From Flavobacterium lotistagni (GTDB lineage: Bacteria; Bacteroidota; Bacteroidia; Flavobacteriales; Flavobacteriaceae): DNA of 64,000 nucleotides. The stretch spans positions 124,001 to 188,000 of the forward strand of contig NZ_JAAJBU010000002.1 in the NCBI RefSeq assembly GCF_011392125.1, given 5' to 3'. The position numbers and the translations under genes were made by a program. Shown one piece after another: positions 26,391 through 37,048 of the stretch (position 1 is the stretch's first letter; every line of letters begins with the position of its first letter). The notes below the pieces were generated by a model. That model did not search any database and was not told the DNA's origin. It was given only the letters and a program-made list of their open reading frames with translations.

Positions 26391-28355
26391 ATGAAAAAAC
26401 TTCGCCTCAAAATTATCGCCAGCTTATTACTGCTCTTTTTCAGTGTGCTGGGTTGGTCGCAAAATCCGGTCGTGGACAGTTTAAAAAATGTATTGAAAAC
26501 CAGCATGTCGGATACGACAAAAGTTCGGGTGCTCAATGCCATGGCCAACACGCTCAAAGAATTAGACCCGCAAGCCACGACGAGTTATGCTCGGCAAGCC
26601 AGCAAAATTGCACAACCTATCCGTTTCTATTTCGGACTAGCTGAAGCAGCTATGAATCAGGGCAATGCCAACATTATTCTCAGCCAATATAAAATCGCAC
26701 TTACTTATTTCAACCAAGCAGAAACCCACTACAAAAAACAGCTTGACCGAACCACTACTGACGACCAGTTACAAAAAACCAAAAACGGATTGGCGCGTGC
26801 TTATGCCAGTATGGGCGTAGTGTATTCGGAGGTGAACAACTATTCGATCGCACTGCACTATTATTTTAAAGCGCTCAAAATTTATCAGGAAATCAACAAC
26901 CAGAAAAGTGTTTCTAAAGCCTACAACAATATTGCAGTAGTGTACAAATCAGAAAATCAACTCGAGAAGGCATTGGTTTATTTGAAAAAAGCGCTCAGCA
27001 TCCAGCAAAAACTTCACGAGCCCACTTTTGGCGTTACCTTGATGAATATCGGCCAAGTTTATTTTGAGCAAGGCAATGTAAAACAAGCTTTCCAATATTA
27101 TTCTAAAGCACAAAAAGAATTGGAAAGCAACCAAAATGACCGCAACCACGCTTTACTGCAAAGTTACTGGGGCGACTATTTCAAAAAGCAGAACGATATT
27201 GAAAAGGCATTCGTTTATTACCAAAAATCGCTCACGGCGTACGAAAATCTTCAGAATCCGTTCGGTGCTGCTTTGGCTTTGTACAATATGGGCGAATTGT
27301 ATTTCGAGCTTCAAAAACACAATGATGCTTTAACCTATGCGCAAAAATCACTTGATTTGGCGCAATCCATCGGTGTAATTGACCAAACCATTCACAGCGA
27401 AAAACTGCTCAGCGATATCTATAGCGCGATGAACAATCCGGCGAAATCACTCGAACATTACAAAGGATACGTGGCCGCGCGCGATTCGCTGACAAACGAA
27501 GACAACAACAAAAAATTCCTTCGGGCCGAACTCAACTACGAATTCCAGAAACGCGAAGCTATACTCCTTGAACAGAACAAAAGGCAAAACCTGTTTACTT
27601 GGTTCATCGTCATCGGCGGTTTGTTGCTGATTGGGCTGGTTTTTGTCACCTACAACCGGCTCCAAATTAAACGTCGTTTGACCTTGCAGAAAGAAGTAGC
27701 AGAATACGAGCAAAAAGCGCTGCACTTGCAAATGAATCCGCATTTTGTATTCAATTGTTTGGGTTCGATTTCTAGTTTTATCGTACAAAACGGCGCCGAT
27801 TTGGCCATTATGTACCTGTCGAAATTCTCGAAACTGATGCGGCTTACGCTAGAATATTCTAAAGGTTCGCTAATTCCGATTGATAAAGAAATTGAAAGTT
27901 TACAGAATTATCTCGAACTTGAACAGCTCAGGTTCAACAACAAATTCGAGTTCCGTATCGGAGTGAGCCCGTCTATTGAAGATGATATGGCTTTACCGCC
28001 ACTATTAATTCAACCGTTTGTGGAAAATGCAATTCTGCATGGCATCGTTCCCAAAGACGGCAACGGAAATATTGATGTATATTTCAACCTGATTGACAAC
28101 CAACTTATTTGTACCGTAACCGACGATGGGATTGGCATTTCAAAATCGATGCAGATGAAAGAGAATTCGGTGAAAGCACACCAATCTATGGCGATGGAAA
28201 TCACTAAAAAAAGACTCGAAATCATCGAAAGCAAAACCCAACAGAAAGCCGATGTGCGCCTAGAAGAGATTCGAAATGAAAAGAACGCAATTGCCGGAAC
28301 CAGAATCGTCATTTCGCTGCCGGTGCAATACCTAGACATAAAACCCAGGACATGA
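26391..28355 (+). CDS. TPR-containing LytS-type sensor histidine kinase (second)
   Basis: 654 residues. A signal peptide ends near LGWSQ. At least six tetratricopeptide repeats follow (about 80-380; patterns such as AYASMGVVYSEVNNYSIALHYYFKALKIY). One membrane segment lies near 405-425, then a coiled stretch, then the His_kinase motif QMNPHFVFNCLGSIS (His near 451) and HATPase with PFVENAILHGI and DDGIGI. The start was chosen from the promoter box. Its stop overlaps the LytTR regulator start by 4 bp (ATGA). It has the same architecture as the kinase at 8103-10082. Confidence 0.93.
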   Translation: MKKLRLKIIASLLLLFFSVLGWSQNPVVDSLKNVLKTSMSDTTKVRVLNAMANTLKELDPQATTSYARQASKIAQPIRFYFGLAEAAMNQGNANIILSQYKIALTYFNQAETHYKKQLDRTTTDDQLQKTKNGLARAYASMGVVYSEVNNYSIALHYYFKALKIYQEINNQKSVSKAYNNIAVVYKSENQLEKALVYLKKALSIQQKLHEPTFGVTLMNIGQVYFEQGNVKQAFQYYSKAQKELESNQNDRNHALLQSYWGDYFKKQNDIEKAFVYYQKSLTAYENLQNPFGAALALYNMGELYFELQKHNDALTYAQKSLDLAQSIGVIDQTIHSEKLLSDIYSAMNNPAKSLEHYKGYVAARDSLTNEDNNKKFLRAELNYEFQKREAILLEQNKRQNLFTWFIVIGGLLLIGLVFVTYNRLQIKRRLTLQKEVAEYEQKALHLQMNPHFVFNCLGSISSFIVQNGADLAIMYLSKFSKLMRLTLEYSKGSLIPIDKEIESLQNYLELEQLRFNNKFEFRIGVSPSIEDDMALPPLLIQPFVENAILHGIVPKDGNGNIDVYFNLIDNQLICTVTDDGIGISKSMQMKENSVKAHQSMAMEITKKRLEIIESKTQQKADVRLEEIRNEKNAIAGTRIVISLPVQYLDIKPRT

Positions 28356-29113
28356 TTACAGCTTTACTTATAGACGACGACCAACATTTACGCATCGGGC
28401 TCAAAGGCCTTTTAGAACGCCATGCTCCTGAGGTGCATATCTTGGGTGAAGCCGATAGCGTCAAGAGCGGTATTCTGGCCATCGAACAATTTAAACCGCA
28501 AGTGGTTTTCTTGGATATTCGCCTTAGCGACGGAACCGGTTTCGACATTCTCGAACAAGTGGCAATGGTTCACGGCAAAGTCAATTCGCATATCGTGTTC
28601 ATTACCGCGCACGAGCAATATGCGTTGATGGCTTTCAAATTCAGTGCGTTGGATTATCTGCTCAAGCCGGTGGATCCGATCGAGCTGAAAAAAGCCATTG
28701 GCAAAGTGAAAGATGCTTTGGAAAAAAACACGTCATTCGAGCATATCGATTTGTTGCTGGAGAACATCCGCAAGAAAGTAGATCATTTCAAACGCATTGC
28801 CTTATCGACCACTGACGGAATCCATCTTTTTGAGATCAATGACATCATCCGTTGCGAATCCAAGGACAATTATACCCAGTTTTTCATCAAGAACCATAAA
28901 CCGCTGCTGATTTCCAAAACGCTCAAGGAATATGAAGAACTTTTGGCCGAGCACGGTTTCGAACGCATCCACCAATCGCATTTGATCAATCTGGCTTATC
29001 TCAAATCATACATCAAAACCGACGGCGGTTATGTGATCATGGGCGATAACAGCAAACTACCGATTGCCCAGCGCAAAAAAGAACGACTGCAGGAATTGCT
29101 CAAATCGCTTTAA
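28352..29113 (+). CDS. LytTR-family response regulator (second)
   Basis: 253 residues. Receiver domain with D8-D10, D55 in VFLDIRLSDGTG, and LLKPVD. A LytTR DNA-binding domain (about 148-250) has IIRCESKDNYTQF, LKEYEELL and FERIHQSHLINLAYL. It overlaps the TPR kinase gene by 4 bp. Only 39 bp separate it from the next gene, a T9SS-secreted LRR protein on the same strand, so read-through into that gene is likely. Parallel to the 7348-8097 regulator. Confidence 0.94.
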   Translation: MITALLIDDDQHLRIGLKGLLERHAPEVHILGEADSVKSGILAIEQFKPQVVFLDIRLSDGTGFDILEQVAMVHGKVNSHIVFITAHEQYALMAFKFSALDYLLKPVDPIELKKAIGKVKDALEKNTSFEHIDLLLENIRKKVDHFKRIALSTTDGIHLFEINDIIRCESKDNYTQFFIKNHKPLLISKTLKEYEELLAEHGFERIHQSHLINLAYLKSYIKTDGGYVIMGDNSKLPIAQRKKERLQELLKSL

Positions 29114-29152
29114 AACCAGACCAAAACAAACAAAAACAAACAAACTCAAACC

Positions 29153-31258
29153 ATGAAAAATATAGTCCTTTTTTTATTGCTTTTTTCAGGAATCGCGAAA
29201 GGGCAATTTGTAAATATTCCGGATGCGAATTTCAAATCCAGATTGATATCACTCGGTATTGATAGTAATACTGATGGAGAAATTCAATTTGAAGAGGCCG
29301 ACGCCGCGACGACTTTGAACCTGTTTAACGCTTCAATTTCAGATTTAACCGGAATCGAAGCTTTTGTTAATCTGACCGGCCTTAATTGCTCAACCAACAA
29401 TTTGACCAGCCTTCCGATCAGCGCACTGAATCAACTGACTAATTTGAACTGTATGGCAAATCAAATTACCACATTGAATTTGAGTTCGCTTACCCAACTC
29501 AGGGATTTGTTTTGTTCGAATAACCCGCTAGGAACACTCGATGTGCAAAACATGACCAATCTCACCACGCTCACTTGTGCCAACAACCAATTGACTTCAT
29601 TAAATGTTTCAGGCTGTACCGCTTTAGATATTTTACACGCAGATCTTAACCCAATAGCCACTTTAGATATTTCAAGTTCTTCTGTTAGAGAATTTTCTGC
29701 CGAACAATGCCCGAATTTAACCCACATCATTATCAAAAACGGAGTGATTTCTGGTCATGAAAATGTATTTCCGCCTGTTTTGTCATTCTCCGGTTCTGAT
29801 GCCTTACGTTTTGTTTGTACTGATGAAGGCGAAGAGGTATTTGTTTTTGAGGTATTATCCGGAGATGTATTGAACAATATATCGGTATCTACTTATTGCT
29901 CTTTTACTCCGGGCGGCGATTACAATACAATCACTGGAAATACTACATTCGATTTGTCGAACGATGGCTGTAGCAACGACGCGCCTAGTCCATACATCAA
30001 AATGGCTATCAATGATGGAACAAATACTGGTAGTACTTTCTCGAACAATAATGGTAATTATTCGTTTTTCACCGGCAGCGGAATTTTTAACGTGGCTCCC
30101 GATTTAGAAAACCCGACTTGGTTTAACTTATCGCCACTCAATGCTAGTGTTAGTTTTCCCATAATAGACAACTCGGTGCAAACGCGCGATTTTTGTATTT
30201 CAACCGTTGGTAACCATCCTGATTTAGAAGTGATTTTTGCTCCAACCAGCCCAGCACAACCGGGCTTTGAAGCTTCTTATAAAATTGTTTATCGCAACAA
30301 AGGTAATCAGGTGCAAAGCGGCACAGTTACTTTTAGTTTTGACAATGTGCTGTTTACTTATCTCAATGCCAACCCTACTTTTAATTTGTTACAGCCCGGA
30401 CTATTCACGTGGGATTACAGCAATTTAAAGCCTTTTGAAACCAGAACCATCAATCTTACTTTGCTTTTGCACAACAATCTTGGTTTGAACGCAGGAGACA
30501 CACTCGAATTTACCGCAACAGTCAACCCAATGCCGAGCGATGAAACGCCGCTGGATAATGTATCGACGCATGTTCAAACCGTAGTAGAATCAGGCGCTGC
30601 CAATCAAACCATTTGCATAGAAGGCCATACTATTTCACAAGAGCAAGCCACCAGGTACTTGCACTACAACATCAATTTTGAAAATATTGGAACTGCCGAA
30701 GCCTTGAATGTAGTGGTCAAAGACACCATTGATACTGCCAAATTCAAGCTCAATTCGTTACGACTTTTGTATAGCTCGCATCCGGTAGAAACCAAAATCA
30801 CTGATAATATTGTTGAATTCATTTTCAAAAACATTCAATTGCCACCACGTAACGGCGGCCCAATTGGAGGTCATGGCAATGTTTTATTCAAGATAGAACC
30901 TGAATCAAATTTGGCTATCGGCACAGAAATCATTCAAGAAGCTCAAATTTATTTCGACTACAACATTCCCATTAACACCAATCAAGAACGCACGACTGTT
31001 GCGCTAATGGGTCGAGAAAACTTTACAGACGCAAACGTTTGGATGGCGCCGAATCCGGCGAAAGATTACCTCGATATTTCAGCCAAAAACAAAATCAATT
31101 CCTTGGAGCTCTACGATGCACAAGGCCGAATTTTGGAAACCCATACCTTGAGTAAATTCAGTACGAGATTCAATTTTACTAAACATCCACAAGGCGTTTA
31201 TTTCTTGAAAACCGTGACCGAAAAAGGAAGTTCAGTTCAAAAGATTGTTAAAGAATAA
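29153..31258 (+). CDS. Leucine-rich-repeat surface protein with T9SS type A sorting domain
   Basis: 701 residues. A signal peptide ends near AKGQF (about 18). A short N-terminal unit, IPDANFKSRLISLG with DSNTDGEIQFEEA, looks like a calcium-binding loop. About seven Bacteroidetes-type LRRs of about 21 residues (LNCSTNNLTSLP, LTCANNQLTSLNVSGC) follow. A DUF7619-like conserved region (about 340-610, with RYLHYNINFENIGTAEALNVVVKD and GGPIGGHGNVLFKI) precedes the T9SS domain (WMAPNPAKDYL... KIVKE). It probably acts on the cell surface in binding. It follows a TPR kinase/LytTR pair and precedes a paralogue. Confidence 0.9.
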   Translation: MKNIVLFLLLFSGIAKGQFVNIPDANFKSRLISLGIDSNTDGEIQFEEADAATTLNLFNASISDLTGIEAFVNLTGLNCSTNNLTSLPISALNQLTNLNCMANQITTLNLSSLTQLRDLFCSNNPLGTLDVQNMTNLTTLTCANNQLTSLNVSGCTALDILHADLNPIATLDISSSSVREFSAEQCPNLTHIIIKNGVISGHENVFPPVLSFSGSDALRFVCTDEGEEVFVFEVLSGDVLNNISVSTYCSFTPGGDYNTITGNTTFDLSNDGCSNDAPSPYIKMAINDGTNTGSTFSNNNGNYSFFTGSGIFNVAPDLENPTWFNLSPLNASVSFPIIDNSVQTRDFCISTVGNHPDLEVIFAPTSPAQPGFEASYKIVYRNKGNQVQSGTVTFSFDNVLFTYLNANPTFNLLQPGLFTWDYSNLKPFETRTINLTLLLHNNLGLNAGDTLEFTATVNPMPSDETPLDNVSTHVQTVVESGAANQTICIEGHTISQEQATRYLHYNINFENIGTAEALNVVVKDTIDTAKFKLNSLRLLYSSHPVETKITDNIVEFIFKNIQLPPRNGGPIGGHGNVLFKIEPESNLAIGTEIIQEAQIYFDYNIPINTNQERTTVALMGRENFTDANVWMAPNPAKDYLDISAKNKINSLELYDAQGRILETHTLSKFSTRFNFTKHPQGVYFLKTVTEKGSSVQKIVKE

Positions 31259-31282
31259 AGCTAGTTCAAAACGCTCCGTAGC

Positions 31283-33946
31283 ATGAAAAAAATAATTCTC
31301 CCGATACTATTCCTGTGCAGCATCACCTATGGGCAAAATGTTTCTATTCCTAACACTTTGATAAAAGAAGCTTTAGTCAATAGTAACTGTGTAGATCTGA
31401 ACGCTGATGGAATTGGCGATGCCGACGCCGACACTGACAATGATGGCGAAATTCAAGTCGCAGAGGCTCAAGCAGTAGTCGGCTTATATTGCGGGATTAT
31501 TTTGGGCGGTACAGATTTAACGGGGTTAGAAGAGTTTACTAATCTACAGCATCTTCAGATAAGCTTTATCAACTTCACCGGCGTATTGGATTTCACGATT
31601 TTGCCACAACTTAAATCCATAGATTGTAATGGAACTTTGTGCTCAGGCTTAAATTTTAATGGGCTTACACAGTTGGAGTCGCTCAACTGTTCGGGTTGTT
31701 TGCTCGCCAATCTGGATGTGTCTACCTTGGTCAGTTTAAAAAATTTGAATTGCCAGAACAACAACTTGACTTCGCTCGATTTGTCTGTATTGACCAATTT
31801 GGAGAACTTAGACTGTTCGGGCAACCAGCTTACAAGTTTGAATGTACAAGGCTGTACAGGTTTGACCAAAATCAACTGTTATCAGAACCAGCTCACTGAC
31901 GTGGATTTTTCGAACCTAGTTAATTTACAGACTGCGCAAATCATGGTATCGAGCAGCTTTGACCAGCAATTGACCAGCATCAATCTTTCGGGTTGCGCTG
32001 CCTTGACCAACGACCAAATCTATTTCAGCCCAAACCTGAGTACGTTGAATTTTCAGAATTGTGCTACTTTGCAAACTATCAGAATGAGTTTCAACACGGT
32101 CAACTCGATTAATTTGGCGGGTTGCAGTGCGCTGCTGAATCTCAACATCGGACGAAGCACTTTTACCAATATCGATTTTACAGATAGTCCAAACCTTTAC
32201 GCATTGAGCCTGCAATTCAACAACTTATCTACTTTAGATTTGTCCGGCTATACCAATTTGTTTGCACTCGATGTATCGCATGGCAACTTGACTTCGTTGA
32301 ACCTAAATGGCTGTACGAATCTGAATGAACTCAACGTCAACACCAATCCGCAATTGGCCACTTTAGATGTGAGTACTTGCACCAACCTAGACACTTTGAT
32401 TCTTTTAGACAACGATTTGACATCGCTTTTCATCAAAAATGGCCGCAATGAGAATATTCTATTTTCGGGGAACTCAAACCTGCAATACATTTGCGCCGAC
32501 GAAAGTCAGTTTACCTCTATCGAGCAACAAATCTTGAGTGCGCTTCCTAACGCGGTAATGAATTCTTATTGCTCGTTTGTTCCGGGCGGGAATTACAATA
32601 CCATCACAGGTGCTTTGCCATTCGACCTTGCAGGCGATGGTTGCGACGCCGGTGATAGCAGTAATCCATACATCAAAGTGAAAATCGACGACGGCACCAA
32701 TGCTGAAACTGCCTTTACCAATAACGCTGGAAACTATGCTTTTTATACGCAATCTGGCAATTTCACAGTAACGCCATTACTGGAGAACCCATCGTATTTC
32801 AATTTCTCACCAGTAAATGCTTCTATCAATTTTCCACTGGTAGACAACTCGGTGCAAACGCAAGATTTTTGTCTCACTGCCAATGGCTTTCATTTGGATC
32901 TTGAAGTGGTTTTGGTGCCTATCGATGCGCCGCGTCCGGGTTTTGACACGCGCTATCAAATCATTTTCCGCAACAAAGGCAACCAAATACAAAACGCGTC
33001 TGTTTTACTGGATTTTGACGATACACGCATGGATTTAGTCTCATCGAACCCAGCGATTACTTTACAGAATGTGAATCAGCTAGAATGGGATTTTGTTAAT
33101 TTAAAGCCTTTCGAAACCCGAAAGATCGACTTTGTGATGAACATCAACACACCGTTGGAAACGCCCGCGGTGAACATCGGCGATATTCTGAATTTCGATG
33201 TTTTGATCGTGGAAGACGATGTTGACGAAAATCCAGCGGACAATACTTTTAGCTGTCATCAAACTGTCGTGAGTTCGCACGACCCAAATGACAAAGCCTG
33301 TTTGGAAGGTCGCACCATTACACCCGATCAAGTTGGAAAATACATCCATTACAACATCAACTTTGAAAATCTCGGAACTGCCGATGCCACCAATATCGTA
33401 GTGAAAGATATTATCGATATACATAAACTAGACATCAGCAGTATGCAGTTGCTTTACGCTTCGCATCCGGTAGAAAGCAAAATACGCGACAGTATTTCTG
33501 AATTTGTGTTTAGAAATATTCACTTACCGCCGACAAATGGCCCTATCGGCGGTCATGGCAATGTATTGTTCAAAATCAAGACGCTTCCCGATTTAGAAAT
33601 TGACGACGAGATTCTGAACACCGCCAATATTTATTTTGATTACAACGCGCCGATCAGCACCAACGAAGCCAGAACCGTTATTGCCAGTTTAAAAAACCCG
33701 AGTTTCATACAAGACAAATCTATTCAAATCGCTCCGAACCCGGCGAAAGACAAACTGAATATTACTGCCGGTGGAATCATTAAATCAATCCAACTTTTCG
33801 ATGCGCAAGGCCGGATATTGCAAACGATTTTAGAACACAAGAAGAACTCAACACTTGATATTTCAGACAAAGCCAACGGCGTTTATTTCGTCAAAGTGAT
33901 GACTGAAAATGGTGGTGAAGTGCAGAAAATTGTGAAAGAGAATTAA
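31283..33946 (+). CDS. Leucine-rich-repeat surface protein with T9SS type A sorting domain (paralogue)
   Basis: 887 residues, 24 bp after its paralogue. A signal peptide ends near TYGQN. An N-terminal unit with DADTDNDGEIQVAEA (calcium-binding-loop-like) is followed by about 14 LRRs (LNCQNNNLTSLDLSVLTN, LDCSGNQLTSLNVQGC), twice as many as the upstream gene. The same DUF7619-like region follows (SSHDPNDKACLEGRTITPDQVGKYIHYN, GPIGGHGNVLFKI), then a T9SS type A domain (IAPNPAKDKL... KIVKEN). The difference in size is mostly LRR expansion. A terminator lies at 33970-34014. Confidence 0.9.
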   Translation: MKKIILPILFLCSITYGQNVSIPNTLIKEALVNSNCVDLNADGIGDADADTDNDGEIQVAEAQAVVGLYCGIILGGTDLTGLEEFTNLQHLQISFINFTGVLDFTILPQLKSIDCNGTLCSGLNFNGLTQLESLNCSGCLLANLDVSTLVSLKNLNCQNNNLTSLDLSVLTNLENLDCSGNQLTSLNVQGCTGLTKINCYQNQLTDVDFSNLVNLQTAQIMVSSSFDQQLTSINLSGCAALTNDQIYFSPNLSTLNFQNCATLQTIRMSFNTVNSINLAGCSALLNLNIGRSTFTNIDFTDSPNLYALSLQFNNLSTLDLSGYTNLFALDVSHGNLTSLNLNGCTNLNELNVNTNPQLATLDVSTCTNLDTLILLDNDLTSLFIKNGRNENILFSGNSNLQYICADESQFTSIEQQILSALPNAVMNSYCSFVPGGNYNTITGALPFDLAGDGCDAGDSSNPYIKVKIDDGTNAETAFTNNAGNYAFYTQSGNFTVTPLLENPSYFNFSPVNASINFPLVDNSVQTQDFCLTANGFHLDLEVVLVPIDAPRPGFDTRYQIIFRNKGNQIQNASVLLDFDDTRMDLVSSNPAITLQNVNQLEWDFVNLKPFETRKIDFVMNINTPLETPAVNIGDILNFDVLIVEDDVDENPADNTFSCHQTVVSSHDPNDKACLEGRTITPDQVGKYIHYNINFENLGTADATNIVVKDIIDIHKLDISSMQLLYASHPVESKIRDSISEFVFRNIHLPPTNGPIGGHGNVLFKIKTLPDLEIDDEILNTANIYFDYNAPISTNEARTVIASLKNPSFIQDKSIQIAPNPAKDKLNITAGGIIKSIQLFDAQGRILQTILEHKKNSTLDISDKANGVYFVKVMTENGGEVQKIVKEN

Positions 33947-33969
33947 TTATTTGGTTAGTTTGTTTTCAA

Positions 33970-34014
33970 CGAAAAAACCGCCAGTCTTAAAATGCCAAGA
34001 CGAGCGGTTTTTTC
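33970..34014. terminator. Bidirectional terminator between the LRR gene and the carboxylase operon
   Basis: AAAAAACCGC and GCGGTTTTTT form the outer stem, and GTCTT/AAGAC pairs inside it. It lies between convergent genes and has T runs on both strands. Confidence 0.85.
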
Positions 34015-34034
34015 TATTTGGGTTGATAGCAAAA

Positions 34035-35576
34035 TTACAACGGAATATTACCGTGCTTGCGTTTCGGCGTATCAACCACTTTGTTCTCCAGCATGCTAAA
34101 CGCTTTGATGAGTTTGCGACGCGTTTGGTTGGGCAAGATGACTTCATCGATAAATCCGCGTTGGGCTGCGGTATATGGATTGGCAAACAATTCGGCGTAT
34201 TCGGCTTCTTTTTCGAGCAGTTTGGCTTCTGGATTTTCGGCCTCGCTGATTTCTTTCTTGAAGATAATTTCACTCGCTCCTTTAGCTCCCATTACGGCAA
34301 TTTCAGCACTTGGCCAAGCAAAGTTCATATCGGCTCCGATGTGTTTTGAATTCATTACATCGTAAGCGCCGCCGTAAGCTTTTCGGGTAATGACAGTAAC
34401 TCTCGGCACCGTGGCTTCGCTTAATGCATAAAGTAATTTGGCTCCGTGTACGATGATTCCGTTCCATTCCTGGTCGGTTCCGGGCAAGAATCCAGGCACA
34501 TCCACCAATACCAATAACGGAATATTAAACGCATCGCAAAAACGCGTGAACCTCGCCGCTTTAATGGAGCTTTTCACATCGAGGCAACCGGCCAAAAACA
34601 TAGGATTGTTGGCTACAATTCCGATACTTCTTCCGGCAATTCGGGCAAAACCGACAATAATGTTCTCCGCATAATCCTTATGGATTTCAAAAAACGATTC
34701 CTCGTCGATAATGCCTTTGATGACTTCATGCATATCGTAAGGTTTGCTCGCGTTATCGGGCACAATCGAATCGAGCTCGCTACGAGTTTCCTCGCCAAGT
34801 TCGTATGGCAACCGAGGAGTAGTTTCTTTATTGTTTTGTGGAATGTAGCCGAGTAAAGTTTTAATATCTTCCAAACAAGCCACTCCATTAGGCGAAGTCG
34901 TATGCGCCACACCTGATTTGGTCGAATGCGTAATGGCACCACCCAAAGCTTCAGAAGTCACTTCTTCATTGGTCACGGTTTTCACGACATTCGGCCCAGT
35001 CACAAACATATAACTGTTGTTCTCGACCATCATCGTGAAATCGGTCATGGCCGGAGAATATACTGCACCACCGGCACATGGCCCGAGAATCGCCGAGATT
35101 TGCGGAATCACACCCGAGGATTGTACGTTGCGGTAAAAGATATCGGCATAACCGCCCAACGACCGAACGCCTTCCTGAATACGAGCGCCGCCTGAATCGT
35201 TGAGCCCAATCATTGGAGCACCGACTTTGAGCGCCATATCCATCACTTTGCAGATTTTCTCGGCGTGGGTTTCAGACAAAGCACCACCAAATACCGTAAA
35301 ATCTTGCGCAAAAATATAGACCAACCGGCCATTGATGGTACCGTAACCGGTAATGACCCCGTCGCCGTAATAAACTTCTTTGTCCATACCGAAATCAGTG
35401 GTTCGGTGCGTGACCAGCAAACCGATTTCTTCAAACGAACCTTCGTCCATGAGATATTCTACACGTTCACGGGCAGTGAGCTTTTTCTTTTCGTGCTGCT
35501 TGGCAATACGCTTTTCGCCGCCGCCTAAATGGGCCAGCTCAATTTTATCGTTGAGGGTTTTTATCTTGGATTCCAT
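34035..35576 (-). CDS. Acyl-CoA (probably propionyl-CoA) carboxylase carboxyltransferase subunit
   Basis: 513 residues, the family length. N- and C-terminal carboxyltransferase domains are visible ([77 protein letters not shown], and the terminal HGNIPL). It transfers CO2 from carboxybiotin to an acyl-CoA. HGNIPL and the overall sequence match the propionyl-CoA carboxylase beta type, but substrate choice is inferred. It is the last gene of a three-gene operon with the biotin carboxylase and biotin carrier. Confidence 0.93.
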   Translation of the reverse strand: MESKIKTLNDKIELAHLGGGEKRIAKQHEKKKLTARERVEYLMDEGSFEEIGLLVTHRTTDFGMDKEVYYGDGVITGYGTINGRLVYIFAQDFTVFGGALSETHAEKICKVMDMALKVGAPMIGLNDSGGARIQEGVRSLGGYADIFYRNVQSSGVIPQISAILGPCAGGAVYSPAMTDFTMMVENNSYMFVTGPNVVKTVTNEEVTSEALGGAITHSTKSGVAHTTSPNGVACLEDIKTLLGYIPQNNKETTPRLPYELGEETRSELDSIVPDNASKPYDMHEVIKGIIDEESFFEIHKDYAENIIVGFARIAGRSIGIVANNPMFLAGCLDVKSSIKAARFTRFCDAFNIPLLVLVDVPGFLPGTDQEWNGIIVHGAKLLYALSEATVPRVTVITRKAYGGAYDVMNSKHIGADMNFAWPSAEIAVMGAKGASEIIFKKEISEAENPEAKLLEKEAEYAELFANPYTAAQRGFIDEVILPNQTRRKLIKAFSMLENKVVDTPKRKHGNIPL

Positions 35577-35578
35577 AA

Positions 35579-37021
35579 TTATTGTATTGGTAAACGAACG
35601 ATTTTTTGGTCTTCGAAATATTGCTTCAGCGCCACCATAGCGGCAATTTCTGCTTCGGTTTTCCTTTGGTTCTGCAGGATTTCAGCATCGTAATATTTTT
35701 TCACGAAGTGCGTGTCAAAGTTACCCGAACGGAAGGCTTCATGTTCAAAAACAAATTTCCCAAAAGGTAAAGTAGTCTGAACACCTTCAACCTTATAATC
35801 ATCGATGGCTTTGAGCATGAGCTCGATGGCTTCTTCACGCGTTTTTCCGTAAGTAATCAGTTTGGACAACATCGGATCGTAATAAATCGGGATGTCCATG
35901 CCTTGCTCGAAACCGTTATCCACACGAACGCCTTCACCGGTTGGCAATTGATAAACATCGAGATGCCCGACACTCGGCAAGAAATCGTTCATCGGGTCTT
36001 CGGCATACACCCGCAATTCGAGCGCATGTCCGTGAATAAATAAATCTTCTTGCTTCATCGGTAAGGCTTCTCCGCGAGCAACTTTAATCTGCAGTTCGAC
36101 CAAGTCAACCCCGGAAATCAATTCGGTCACCGGATGCTCGACTTGCAAACGCGTGTTCATTTCCAAAAAGTAGAAGTTATGGTTTTCATCGAGCAAAAAC
36201 TCGACGGTTCCGGCACCTAAATAATCGCAAGCTTTGGCGACCATCACCGCCGCTTCACCCATTTTCTTGCGAAGTTCGGGCGTTAAAACCGCGGATGGCG
36301 CTTCCTCGACGACTTTTTGATGGCGGCGCTGTACACTACATTCACGTTCAAAGAAGTACAGAATATTGCCGTGACTGTCAGCCATAACCTGAATTTCGAT
36401 GTGGCGAGGCGAGGCGACATATTTTTCGATAAATACCGAACCATCGCCAAAAGCTGCTGTGGCTTCACTAATCGCGCGGTTCATCTGGGCTTCAAAATCG
36501 GCCTCTTTTTCTACCACGCGCATTCCTTTTCCGCCACCGCCGGCAGAAGCTTTGATTAGAATCGGAAACCCAACGGCATTGGCAGTTTTCTTGGCTTCTT
36601 CGATATCGATAATAGCGTGGTCTACACCGGGAACCATCGGAATATTGTAATGCATCACGGCTTCCTTGGCGGCGAGTTTGCTTCCCATCACGCGAATGGC
36701 TTTGGATTTCGGCCCGATAAAAATCAGGTTGTTCTTCTCGACTTCTTCGGCAAAATCAGCGTTTTCACTTAAAAATCCGTAACCGGGATGGATCGCATCG
36801 ACGTTTAAAGATTTGGCAACTTCAATGATTTTACTGCTTAACAAATAAGATTGGTTCGAAGGCGCTTCACCGATACAAACGGCTTGGTCGGCAAACTTCA
36901 CGTGCGGCGAGTTCCTATCGATTGTAGAATAAACAGCAACGGTTTGAATGCCCATTTTTTTGGCGGTTTTCATCACCCGAATGGCAATTTCACCGCGATT
37001 GGCCACTAATATTTTTTTCAT
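35579..37021 (-). CDS. accC: Biotin carboxylase subunit of acyl-CoA carboxylase
   Basis: 480 residues. ATP-grasp biotin carboxylase with [15 protein letters not shown] (1-20), [15 protein letters not shown], the glycine-rich loop [38 protein letters not shown] and [13 protein letters not shown]. It carboxylates the carrier biotin using ATP and bicarbonate. Only 2 bp separate its stop from the carboxyltransferase start, and the carrier protein gene is 27 bp upstream. The symbol is by family; the enzyme may be the alpha part of propionyl-CoA carboxylase rather than of acetyl-CoA carboxylase. Confidence 0.93.
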   Translation of the reverse strand: MKKILVANRGEIAIRVMKTAKKMGIQTVAVYSTIDRNSPHVKFADQAVCIGEAPSNQSYLLSSKIIEVAKSLNVDAIHPGYGFLSENADFAEEVEKNNLIFIGPKSKAIRVMGSKLAAKEAVMHYNIPMVPGVDHAIIDIEEAKKTANAVGFPILIKASAGGGGKGMRVVEKEADFEAQMNRAISEATAAFGDGSVFIEKYVASPRHIEIQVMADSHGNILYFFERECSVQRRHQKVVEEAPSAVLTPELRKKMGEAAVMVAKACDYLGAGTVEFLLDENHNFYFLEMNTRLQVEHPVTELISGVDLVELQIKVARGEALPMKQEDLFIHGHALELRVYAEDPMNDFLPSVGHLDVYQLPTGEGVRVDNGFEQGMDIPIYYDPMLSKLITYGKTREEAIELMLKAIDDYKVEGVQTTLPFGKFVFEHEAFRSGNFDTHFVKKYYDAEILQNQRKTEAEIAAMVALKQYFEDQKIVRLPIQ

Positions 37022-37048
37022 TTTTCTAGAGATAATAGAAGTAATTGA

